Shown here: piece after piece, positions 1 through 7,145 of the stretch | Layout: each line of letters starts with the position of its first letter | Position numbering within the stretch: the first letter of the stretch is position 1 | Assembly (NCBI RefSeq): GCF_001605895.1 | Contig: NZ_LUAW01000012.1 | Coordinates: 63,886 to 127,885 of the forward strand | Length of the DNA: 64,000 nt | Direction: 5' to 3' | Source: Acinetobacter pragensis | GTDB lineage: Bacteria > Pseudomonadota > Gammaproteobacteria > Pseudomonadales > Moraxellaceae | Notes under the pieces: generated by a model | The model's database searches: none | Seen by the model: only the letters and a program-made list of their open reading frames with translations | Told to the model about the DNA's origin: nothing | Program-made: the position numbers and the translations under genes

Positions 1-259
1 CAGCCCAATAGGTTGCGCAAGCGGCCTCAAACTCATCCTTACCGCCCGGATGCGCTGCAAGAATATCTGCGACCGCCACAGCCATTCCTTGCTCTTCATC
101 ACCGTCATGATTCAAATAGTGCTGATTTTCGACAATGATGACATCTTTTAACGGCAGCTGCTCAGGAGTCCATGATCGGACTTCCAGAGTTTTAATGCCG
201 TGTGCAATACGGCTGCCATTCGGAGCGACAATAGATAAAGCAAAATGACGGCGCTTCAT
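1..259 (-). CDS. ASCH domain protein (3' end beyond window)
   Basis: The reverse strand is open from the left window edge to about position 343, and the translation around residues 4-30 (FALSIVAPNG...KTLEVRSW) has the look of an ASCH domain, a small beta-barrel fold related to PUA that is thought to bind RNA. I place the start at the ATG at 259, directly before the domain; an ATG at 274 is also possible. The furthest upstream ATG (343) lies in the loop of a terminator hairpin and is unlikely. Neither candidate has a strong Shine-Dalgarno sequence. The C-terminus is missing, so the full length is unknown. The substrate cannot be read from the sequence. Confidence 0.6.
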   Translation of the reverse strand, partial: MKRRHFALSIVAPNGSRIAHGIKTLEVRSWTPEQLPLKDVIIVENQHYLNHDGDEEQGMAVAVADILAAHPGGKDEFEAACATYWA

Positions 260-331
260 ATCCACATTCACCATAAAAGGATTAAACCGCTTTTCAAGCT
301 TTTGGCCGGCGTATTGAATTTTCCGGTAAAT

Positions 332-358
332 AAAAAGGAGCATTGCCTGCTCCTTTTT
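332..358 (-). terminator. intrinsic terminator after the RRM gene
   Basis: An 11-bp perfect inverted repeat (AAAAAGGAGCA / TGCTCCTTTTT) with a 5-nt loop follows the stop of the RRM gene. It reads as a terminator on the minus strand and ends in a T run. It separates the RRM gene from the ASCH gene downstream. Confidence 0.8.
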
Positions 359-362
359 AAAT

Positions 363-614
363 TTACGCGCTTGGCTTGTCTTCCGCGGCTTTTACACGGA
401 TGCCCATGCCTTTCACTTTTAGCGTATTCAAGCCCTTAATCGCTTTGATCGCTTCTCGGCCATTCGGCATTTCCACAAAGCCGAAACCTTTAGACTTGCC
501 TGTGTCCTTATCCATTACCACAGCAGCAGATTCCACCTTGCCGAATGGCTTGAATAACTCCGCCAGCTCAGCCTCTGTAATTGAGCGCTCTAAGTTACGT
601 ACTAAAATATTCAT
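363..614 (-). CDS. small RNA-binding protein, single RRM domain
   Basis: An 83-residue protein made of one RNA recognition motif. RNP2 (ILVRNL, residues 3-8) and RNP1 (KGFGFVEM, residues 42-49) are both intact, with the aromatic residues that stack on RNA bases. Such cyanobacterial/proteobacterial 'RRM' proteins bind single-stranded RNA and are often linked to cold response; the target here is unknown. The reading frame is open further upstream to 692, but the ATG at 614 follows GGAAAAACGA and directly precedes RNP2, so I choose it. The gene is monocistronic by appearance, with its own terminator at 332-358. Confidence 0.88.
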   Translation of the reverse strand: MNILVRNLERSITEAELAELFKPFGKVESAAVVMDKDTGKSKGFGFVEMPNGREAIKAIKGLNTLKVKGMGIRVKAAEDKPSA

Positions 615-706
615 TCGTTTTTCCAAATAGGCAACATCATCAAAAAGCATTTGCCTATTTTTTGCTTTTTGAACTTGCGTGCAAAATATCACGTCAATGC
701 ATCATT

Positions 707-2695
707 TTAATCGAGATCGATGCCAAAATCTAAATTAATCGACTTGCGTTCAATTAAAGCGCTTTTCACGGTTTGTTCTCGCTGCCTGTAATGCGTTTCT
801 GAGGTGCATAAATTTCGGGTTAAATCATTCAGGAAATAGCTTTTCACGGTACGGCCCAGCTCATCTACCGTATCGCGCGCCCACATGTTTAAATTCTGCT
901 TGGTTAAAATCAATTCGTTTTGCGCACGGGTCAACGCCACATACAGCACGCGGCGCTCCTCCTCCACATCATCGAAGTTGCCCTGCGCGCGCGCATGCGG
1001 ATACTGCCCTGCGGAAACATTCGCCACGTAGCAAACCTTCTGCTCAATTCCCTTGGCGGAATGGATGGTTATCAAAGTCACCACATCGTCTTCAGACTGG
1101 CGCTCAATTTCGCTGATAGACACCGGATCCAGCACGTATTCTTCTAGAAATTCACCCAGCTGCCCATGTTTGGATGCCAGCTGCTTCACCAGTTCAAAAT
1201 CGCCTTGGCGGCGGTGCCAATCTTTTTTATAGTTTTCAGCCAGCTGTTCTTCTATGGCTTGAATCGCCAGGCTGACGCATTCTTTGACTTCATGGCGGAT
1301 CACCATCATCTGCTTCATCATCAAAATGGCCTGATCCGGCACTTTTCCGAATTTTTCCAGCTTCTGGCCAATGGCCTCCATTTCAGGTTCCAGCAGCAGC
1401 TGATGCGACAGCTTGCTCGCGCCGACATCACCCACGCCATTCCACAATGTCAAAAAGCGCATCCAGGCAATATCATCCAGCGGATTCGCCACCACACGCA
1501 GCAGGCTGAGCAGATCTTTCACATGCGCAGTTTCCAGCAGCTTCATACCGCCAATAAAACGGTACGGCACATTGCCGGCTATACAGGCGGCTTCAATATG
1601 ACGGGCAGCAAAGCTGGAGCGCACCAGCACCATGTGATCTTTCCATTTAGCGCCTTCAAGGTAATGCCGCTCTTTAATATCCACCGCAATCCATTTGGCT
1701 TCATCAAATTCATTCGGAAAAATATGCATTTTGGGCTTGATACCGTCACCGCGGTAAGCCTCTAAATGCTTATCATATTTAATTGGGCTTTGATCCAGCA
1801 GCCAGTTCGACAGGTCTAAAATTTCCTGCGTCGAACGGTAGTTTTTTTCCAATTTAAAGATCTGCGCATTCGGAACCCGCTCTTTAAAATGATGGATATT
1901 TTCAAAGTCTGCACCGCGGAAACCGTAGATTGATTGTGCATCATCCCCCACACAGAACAAATGCACTTTGTCTTTTAAAGGCTCGAGCAGCGCCCACTGC
2001 AAGGGGTTGGTGTCCTGCATTTCGTCCACCAGCATGTGCTGGCAAATCGATGATACATAATCGACCAAGCCTTCAGATTGCGCTAAAGCGGATGCCACCA
2101 CCGCTAAAATATCGTCATAGTCCAAGAAGCTGCGCGCACGTTTGCGGTTTTCATATTCTTTCATGATCTCCGCAATTTCATCTTTCATGTCCAAAAATTC
2201 AGGCAGCTGTTTTTCCAAAGCCAAACTGAGCTTTTGACGGGTATTGCGCGCGAAAGAATACAGGTCACAGAGCTCTTTCGGTTTCGGCAGCTGATTCGGA
2301 TTTTTCTTGTCATCTTTGCCGCGGATCAGGCGGAACAGCATCATCTGATCATCACGGTCAATGATCGAAAACTGATCCAGTCCAAACGCATTCGGAATAC
2401 GGCGCAGCAGGTACATGCAGAATGTATGGAACGTCGAAGCACGCAGGCCTTTGGCCTGATCGCCTAAAGCCAATTCCACCCGCGCCACAATTTCGCTGGC
2501 AGCACGGCGGGTAAAGGTTAAAATTTGGATTTGATTGGCAGGTACACCTTGATCAATTAAATAAGCCGCCCGCGCCACGATGGTTTTGGTTTTGCCGCAG
2601 CCCGCGCCGGCCAAGACCAGACTATGCTGGGTTTCTGTAATGGCGGCTTGTCGTTGTTGAGGATTTAATTCATCAATCAGGCTGGCTAAACTCAT
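707..2695 (-). CDS. UvrD/Rep-family superfamily 1 DNA helicase
   Basis: A 662-residue ATP-dependent 3'-5' DNA helicase of the UvrD/Rep group. Walker A is GAGCGKT at residues 30-36, the DExQ box is VDEMQDTN, motif III is in GDDAQSIYGFRGA, and motif VI is VALTRAQ near residue 605. Length is close to E. coli Rep (673), but the middle 2B region and the C-terminus look divergent, so I do not assign rep or uvrD. The usual role is unwinding DNA in repair or removing proteins ahead of forks. The start has a GATGAG element about 6 nt upstream. No operon partner is obvious; the RRM gene lies about 90 bp downstream. Confidence 0.9.
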   Translation of the reverse strand: MSLASLIDELNPQQRQAAITETQHSLVLAGAGCGKTKTIVARAAYLIDQGVPANQIQILTFTRRAASEIVARVELALGDQAKGLRASTFHTFCMYLLRRIPNAFGLDQFSIIDRDDQMMLFRLIRGKDDKKNPNQLPKPKELCDLYSFARNTRQKLSLALEKQLPEFLDMKDEIAEIMKEYENRKRARSFLDYDDILAVVASALAQSEGLVDYVSSICQHMLVDEMQDTNPLQWALLEPLKDKVHLFCVGDDAQSIYGFRGADFENIHHFKERVPNAQIFKLEKNYRSTQEILDLSNWLLDQSPIKYDKHLEAYRGDGIKPKMHIFPNEFDEAKWIAVDIKERHYLEGAKWKDHMVLVRSSFAARHIEAACIAGNVPYRFIGGMKLLETAHVKDLLSLLRVVANPLDDIAWMRFLTLWNGVGDVGASKLSHQLLLEPEMEAIGQKLEKFGKVPDQAILMMKQMMVIRHEVKECVSLAIQAIEEQLAENYKKDWHRRQGDFELVKQLASKHGQLGEFLEEYVLDPVSISEIERQSEDDVVTLITIHSAKGIEQKVCYVANVSAGQYPHARAQGNFDDVEEERRVLYVALTRAQNELILTKQNLNMWARDTVDELGRTVKSYFLNDLTRNLCTSETHYRQREQTVKSALIERKSINLDFGIDLD

Positions 2696-3045
2696 GGTGT
2701 CTCATCGTGCTGGGGAGGTGGCTAGTTTAACAGAGCTGATAACAGAAAACTTGATGAACAAAACACCGCTCAAATCTGAGCAAAAAGGCAATGACTGTAA
2801 GAAAATTTGGCTGAATTCCAATTCATGTGCTGGATGGCAGGGATGCCGTCCGCTGAGTTGGATATAGTGATATTCAATTCAACACAGAGTTTTTGTAAGC
2901 TTGCGAAGCCGTGCATCTGATCCCTGAAAAGTAAAAATGCCTGCACTTAAACATGCATGGTTCATTTCATTTTGCATAAGCCGATTCGACAGACAGATGT
3001 CATAGCCCAATAGGTTCATACTTATTTTTCAATACGCACAAAATA
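2696..3045. other. intergenic region without convincing gene
   Basis: About 350 bases with no supported ORF on either strand. The only structure I see is an imperfect palindrome at 2832-2851 (GGATGGCAGGGATGCCGTCC), which resembles the head of a longer hairpin-rich element at 50457-50563. It may be a remnant of the same repeat. Confidence 0.4.
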
Positions 3046-3375
3046 TTATTGATACACCCTGATGGTTTTAGTATCTAAAACTTCATACCTCAGCCCCAAT
3101 CTCTGAGTGGTAACATCAAGATAGGTTAAAAAATCTTGATCTCTTAAATTGATGGGAAAGCTCATTTTAGTATCTACATTTTTATCAATTATGATTTTAA
3201 TCCCTTTTTCATGCTGAATAAGATTTGCAGCCGTTTGAATTGAATTTTCTTTAAATCGAAAAGAAATTTTATGTCCTTGTTTTAAATTATCTTTGACATC
3301 ATGAGTGACATCCGCCAAAGCAAAGCCAAAACTTTGCATACCCAACAGCGCAGCTAGAAAGATTATTTTTTTCAT
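3046..3375 (-). CDS. secreted protein with stand-alone STN-like domain
   Basis: A 109-residue protein with a cleavable signal peptide (MKKIIFLAALLG..., probable cleavage after residue 21, ALA|DV). The mature part has the pattern of the secretin/TonB short N-terminal (STN) domain: a helix (TAANLIQHEKG), a strand (IKIIIDKNV), then LRDQDFLTYLDVTTQRLGLRYE and a final strand TIRVY. STN domains normally sit at the N-terminus of secretins or TonB receptors; here nothing follows it. I use the ATG at 3375; a TTG at 3387 precedes it in frame. It lies 18 bp after the glycerate kinase stop on the same strand and may be co-transcribed. Function unknown. Confidence 0.65.
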   Translation of the reverse strand: MKKIIFLAALLGMQSFGFALADVTHDVKDNLKQGHKISFRFKENSIQTAANLIQHEKGIKIIIDKNVDTKMSFPINLRDQDFLTYLDVTTQRLGLRYEVLDTKTIRVYQ

Positions 3376-3393
3376 ATTTGATCTCAATAAACA

Positions 3394-4524
3394 TCATTTC
3401 AATAATTTAGCTATATTCTCACAAGCTTTCTGTAAATTCCCTTCTGCATTTTTCAGCGCATCCTGCAAAGTACAATCAGGTGGGTTTATCCCGATGATTT
3501 GGCTAAAGCCTAAATCATACAGCCCCTCGATACCCTCTCCCTCCAATCCGGCAAAAGCAATCACAGGCTTATTTAAACCTTTCGCAACCTGCGCCACGCC
3601 AAACGGCGTTTTGCCAAACTTAGTTTGAAAATCAATTTTCCCTTCACCCGTCAGCACATAATCCGCCTGCGCAATTTTCTCTGCCAGCTGTGTTTGCTCA
3701 ATGACCAGCTCAACGCCAGATTGAATTTTCGCACCTGCAAACGCCATAAGACCAAAACCTAAACCGCCGGCAGCGCCCGCCCCAGCAATATATTGGAATG
3801 TCTGGCCAATCGCTTTTTCTGCAAGATCTGCAAAATGATTTAAATTCTGATCTAAAATCTTCACCATTTCACGCGTTGCACCTTTTTGCGGGCCAAAAAC
3901 CGCCGATGCGCCATTCTCGCCGCAGAGCGGATTATTCACATCCGATGCAATGACGATCTCAACCGTATTTAAGCGCGGATCCAGGCGGCTCAAATCAATC
4001 TTGTGAATCCGATTCAATTGACCGCCGCTGACTGGCACTGCTTGATCATTTTTATCCAAAAATTGTGCGCCCAAAGCTTTCGCCATCCCTGCGCCGGCAT
4101 CATTGGTCACACTGCCGCCGATGCCTAAGATGATTTTACTCACGCCTAAATCCAAGGCGGCCTGAATCATTTCGCCAGTACCGAAGGTCGACGTCAATAG
4201 CGGATTGCGCGCTGAACTTTCCAGCAGATGAATGCCATTGGCTTTTGCCATTTCAATCACGGCTGTTTTGCCGCCATCAATCAAACCCCAATAGGTCTTA
4301 ATGCGCTGATGCGGCAAAGGCCCGGTCACTTCACAGTTCACCCGCTGCCCAGCGAGGGCCGCAATCAATGCATCCACTGTGCCTTCACCGCCATCGGCCA
4401 TAGGAACCCAAATGCACCGCGCATCCGGAATGGCTTTCAGAATGCCGCGCTGCATGGCAGAGCAGGCCTGTTCAGCAGTCAGGCTTTCTTTAAATGAATC
4501 AGGGGCAAGGACAAATGTTTTCAT
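3394..4524 (-). CDS. glxK: glycerate 2-kinase (GlxK/GarK family)
   Basis: A 376-residue protein opening with MKTFVLAPDSFKESLTA, the hallmark of the type I glycerate kinase family, followed by PMADGGEGT and a glycine-rich GIGGSVTNDAGAGMA segment. The enzyme phosphorylates D-glycerate to 2-phosphoglycerate with ATP, feeding glyoxylate or glucarate-derived carbon into glycolysis. Length matches the family (about 380). The frame is open upstream to a TTG at 4551, but the family start is the ATG at 4524; no strong ribosome-binding site is visible. No glyoxylate genes neighbour it here, so the physiological substrate source is not shown. Confidence 0.9.
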   Translation of the reverse strand: MKTFVLAPDSFKESLTAEQACSAMQRGILKAIPDARCIWVPMADGGEGTVDALIAALAGQRVNCEVTGPLPHQRIKTYWGLIDGGKTAVIEMAKANGIHLLESSARNPLLTSTFGTGEMIQAALDLGVSKIILGIGGSVTNDAGAGMAKALGAQFLDKNDQAVPVSGGQLNRIHKIDLSRLDPRLNTVEIVIASDVNNPLCGENGASAVFGPQKGATREMVKILDQNLNHFADLAEKAIGQTFQYIAGAGAAGGLGFGLMAFAGAKIQSGVELVIEQTQLAEKIAQADYVLTGEGKIDFQTKFGKTPFGVAQVAKGLNKPVIAFAGLEGEGIEGLYDLGFSQIIGINPPDCTLQDALKNAEGNLQKACENIAKLLK

Positions 4525-4616
4525 GCTGAATTTTTTTAAGAGGCTCAACAAAGTTAAGCATGTTTTGCTGTGTTTTTCCTTTAGACTAAATAAAATTTAT
4601 TGCCAGAAGAAAGCCC

Positions 4617-5066
4617 ATGTCTCGAATCAATTTAGGCCAGTCCGCTCCCGATCTATACAAAAAAGTTGCCGAGCTGGATGCGCTTGCCATGCAGAAAATT
4701 CAGGAAGCGAATATCAGCGAAGGTTTTGCGCATTTGCTGAAACTGCGCGCTTCGCAAATTAACGCCTGCGCCTTTTGCATCCGCATGCACACGCAAGATG
4801 CCCTAAAAACAGGTGAAACAGCCGAACGCATTGCTTTGCTGAATGCCTGGCGTGAAACTGAATACTACGATGAAGCTGAACGCGCAGCGCTTTCCTTAGT
4901 CGAAGCCATCACCTTAATTGCAGAGGATCAAGTGCCTGATGCTGTTTACGAAGACGCGCTGCCCTTTCTTACCGATGCGCAAATCAGCGCAATTGAGTGG
5001 CTGGCAATCGTGATTAATGCATGGAACCGGATTGCCGTCAGCAGCCGTTATAGCGTCAAGCCTTAA
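4617..5066 (+). CDS. AhpD-like carboxymuconolactone decarboxylase family protein
   Basis: A 149-residue all-alpha protein with the AhpD core motif CAFCIRMH: Cys51, Cys54 and His58. In AhpD this CxxC...H set gives alkylhydroperoxidase/thiol-disulfide activity. Single-domain members are common and mostly of unknown substrate, with a presumed role in peroxide or electrophile defence. It is transcribed divergently from glycerate kinase, with 90 bp between the starts, and ends at a strong bidirectional terminator. The start follows a purine-rich AAGAAAG. The specific reaction is inferred from the family only. Confidence 0.85.
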   Translation: MSRINLGQSAPDLYKKVAELDALAMQKIQEANISEGFAHLLKLRASQINACAFCIRMHTQDALKTGETAERIALLNAWRETEYYDEAERAALSLVEAITLIAEDQVPDAVYEDALPFLTDAQISAIEWLAIVINAWNRIAVSSRYSVKP

Positions 5067-5069
5067 AAT

Positions 5070-5106
5070 AAAAAAGCGCCGCAGCAAATGCTTCGGCGCT
5101 TTTTTA
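5070..5106. terminator. bidirectional terminator
   Basis: AAAAAAGCGCCG...CGGCGCTTTTTT forms a strong stem with A and T runs on both sides. It serves the AhpD-like gene on the plus strand and the HdeD-like gene on the minus strand. Confidence 0.85.
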
Positions 5107-5120
5107 TTTATGCCGGAAAA

Positions 5121-5690
5121 TCAGTCTGCTGAACTTTTTGGCACTTCATGCTTAATATAAGATGCAAACGTCAGATAGTTGATGCCTTGGAACAGAATAT
5201 CGATGGCCAAGAACAGACCCAGCACCCAAAATGGCGCATCGGGCGATTTTAAAATAATAATGCCGGTCACCAGCGTCAGCAGCCCTGAAAACAGGGTCCA
5301 GCCCCAGCCTGGCAACGCGCGGAATAATACCGCATTAAAAATGCGGATGACGCCAGCAATAATCAATACAATGGCTAAAAGATTGGTCAGCACAATGGCT
5401 GTTTTAACAGGCGTGTTAAATGCATAATAGCCTGCCGCCAAATACAGCACGCCAAATAATGCCCAGAGCCAGCGGAATCCGCCCTCAAAAATTTTAAACG
5501 CCGCAATAAAGTGCAATACGCCGCCCACCATCATCAGCACACCGAAAATAAATACGGCAGACAAGGTCGCAAAGGGTAATGAAGCCAATAAAATAATGCC
5601 GAAGATGATCAGCAAAATACCCAAGCCGATGTACCACTTGCGGTTTTGATGCAGCTGGCTGCGCACTAAATCATTTCCTACAGTTTTCAT
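5121..5690 (-). CDS. HdeD family membrane protein
   Basis: A 189-residue protein with six predicted membrane helices arranged as three similar hairpins, typical of the HdeD/DUF308 family (for example WYIGLGILLIIFGIILLA and FIFGVLMMVGGVLHFIAAF). HdeD in E. coli is an inner-membrane acid-resistance protein of unclear biochemistry. The ATG at 5690 has TTGAGAA about 7 nt upstream and fits the family; the longer reading from 5711 starts with a poor site. It ends at the shared terminator 5070-5106. Acid response is inferred from the name of the family, not from anything in this sequence. Confidence 0.85.
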   Translation of the reverse strand: MKTVGNDLVRSQLHQNRKWYIGLGILLIIFGIILLASLPFATLSAVFIFGVLMMVGGVLHFIAAFKIFEGGFRWLWALFGVLYLAAGYYAFNTPVKTAIVLTNLLAIVLIIAGVIRIFNAVLFRALPGWGWTLFSGLLTLVTGIIILKSPDAPFWVLGLFLAIDILFQGINYLTFASYIKHEVPKSSAD

Positions 5691-5816
5691 ACTTATTCTC
5701 AAGTCTAGCATAGGGATAAATTAGTTTTAACACGAACAGACACTAAGCTAAAGTGCAAAAGTTATGCACTTTCACAGGCTGAACTGTGGATAAGTTTCAA
5801 GTTATCCTCAGCGGCT

Positions 5817-6575
5817 TTATTTTAGCCAGCCCACTTCTTTTGCCGTCTGCGCATTGATTAATGTTTGCTCCAAACTCTCCGGCATCTTGCTTTGAGTTTG
5901 GGAGACTGGAATATGCCCTGCCATCAGCTCAGCTTTGGCTTGCGGAAATAACGGTTTCTGATCTGGGAAAGCATAGCCAGCCGGATATACCGGCTGTCCT
6001 GTAGCCAAATCATACTTATCGCTTGCACCAAAGGCATGCAGCAGCTCATGCACCAGCACAATTTTATTCTGCGCCGCCTGCTTTTTAGATGCGAATAAAT
6101 TTACCGAGCCAATCCTGCCATTTTCCAGCGCAGTGGAATGCTTGAGTTCACGGGTTTTCGCAGGATCATAATAGTTTAAAAACAGAGTCAGGCTTGGAGC
6201 GCCATCCGCTTTTTGATGCTGCTTCCATGCATAATAGCGGAATTTCAGGCTCCACAGCATGACATCCCACAATTGCGCATGGTCAGGTACCTTCGGCGGC
6301 AAGACTTTCAGCTCCCGTCCAATCGTGAAATAAAAATACGTCGGCTGGCCGCGGTACTGCTGGGCATAATCTTGCAAATATGCCTGCGCGCCTTGCAAAT
6401 CCTGCACCGAAAGCTGCTGAATATAGCGCTGTGTTGTCGCTAAACCGTCGGCATTGATGGGATGCAGCAGCACAAAAACCGGCTTGCTCCAATCCTGATT
6501 TTTATCTTTCCATGCATTGACTGCGACAATCAGCAAAATAACCAGCAGGCACAGAATTCTAATTTTTTTCCACAT
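5817..6575 (-). CDS. membrane-anchored putative zinc metallopeptidase
   Basis: A 252-residue protein with one N-terminal membrane segment (residues 5-20, then charged WKDKNQDW), so the bulk should lie in the periplasm. Residues 176-186 give HELLHAFGASD, matching HEXXHXXGXXD: His176 and His180 as zinc ligands, Glu177 as catalytic base and Asp186 as likely third ligand. That pattern occurs in snapalysin-type peptidases and some archaemetzincin-like families. I do not recognise the family as a whole, and the substrate is unknown. It stands alone between an HdeD-like and a Nudix gene, all on the same strand but with separate spacings. Confidence 0.7.
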   Translation of the reverse strand: MWKKIRILCLLVILLIVAVNAWKDKNQDWSKPVFVLLHPINADGLATTQRYIQQLSVQDLQGAQAYLQDYAQQYRGQPTYFYFTIGRELKVLPPKVPDHAQLWDVMLWSLKFRYYAWKQHQKADGAPSLTLFLNYYDPAKTRELKHSTALENGRIGSVNLFASKKQAAQNKIVLVHELLHAFGASDKYDLATGQPVYPAGYAFPDQKPLFPQAKAELMAGHIPVSQTQSKMPESLEQTLINAQTAKEVGWLK

Positions 6576-6598
6576 AGCTGAAACTCGGATCTATTTAT

Positions 6599-7063
6599 TT
6601 AATAAGTATTTATTTTCAATAATGCAGAGGGCTGCCGATTTACAAAATTTTCCCAAAGATACTGGTAAAGCAAACGCTGACCGCCAAATTCCGCCTTTTC
6701 AACCGCTTCATCCAAACTGAACCAATCATATTCTGCATGTTCGTCATTTAAAATCACTGTTTGATTCTTATCGCAATACGCCGTAAACACAGGGATCAAT
6801 TCAATAACATTGGCGCTGGCTTCATAAAACTGCTCTAAATAATCCGCACTGTACAGCTGCTGAACCTGAATCCCCGTTTCTTCACAAATTTTACGGACAA
6901 TCGCTTGGCTGGCCGTTTCATTGTTTTCAATTTTTCCTGCAATATGGCTCCAAAACTGGCCTTTAACACGCTTCATTAATAAAATTTTTAATTGCCCGTC
7001 AATTTCTGAGAATAAAACGGCTGAGACGATAATTGAACGGACCGGAACCATAAAAGACTGCAT
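6599..7063 (-). CDS. Nudix hydrolase, NudB-like, with altered Nudix box
   Basis: A 154-residue Nudix-fold protein. The Nudix box at about residues 43-65 runs G-x5-E-x7-R-K-I-x-E-E-T-G-I: the two glutamates of EExG are kept, but the residue after Arg, normally Glu and the general base in MutT, is Lys (codon AAA). The pattern around it (QFWSHIAGKIENNETASQA) resembles dihydroneopterin triphosphate pyrophosphatase NudB, a folate pathway enzyme. If the lysine is real, activity may be low or use another base. The gene sits just after topA's terminator and 23 bp before the metallopeptidase start. Confidence 0.8.
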   Translation of the reverse strand: MQSFMVPVRSIIVSAVLFSEIDGQLKILLMKRVKGQFWSHIAGKIENNETASQAIVRKICEETGIQVQQLYSADYLEQFYEASANVIELIPVFTAYCDKNQTVILNDEHAEYDWFSLDEAVEKAEFGGQRLLYQYLWENFVNRQPSALLKINTY

Positions 7064-7091
7064 AAAATGGGATAAGTATTTGCCATCTTAT

Positions 7092-7120
7092 AAAAAATGC
7101 CGGCATCCGCCAGCATTTTT
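7092..7120 (-). terminator. terminator after topA
   Basis: On the minus strand ATGCTGGC...GCCGGCAT forms a stem (one G-T wobble) followed by TTTTTTAT. It lies about 25 bp beyond the topA stop codon and just before the Nudix gene start. Confidence 0.75.
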
Positions 7121-7145
7121 ATCTTCATTTTTTACATTTTAACAG

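Noticed and set aside
1166..1765. 199-codon plus-strand ORF inside the helicase gene
   Set aside because: It is antisense to a well-conserved helicase and rich in His/Gln, as expected for a shadow frame.
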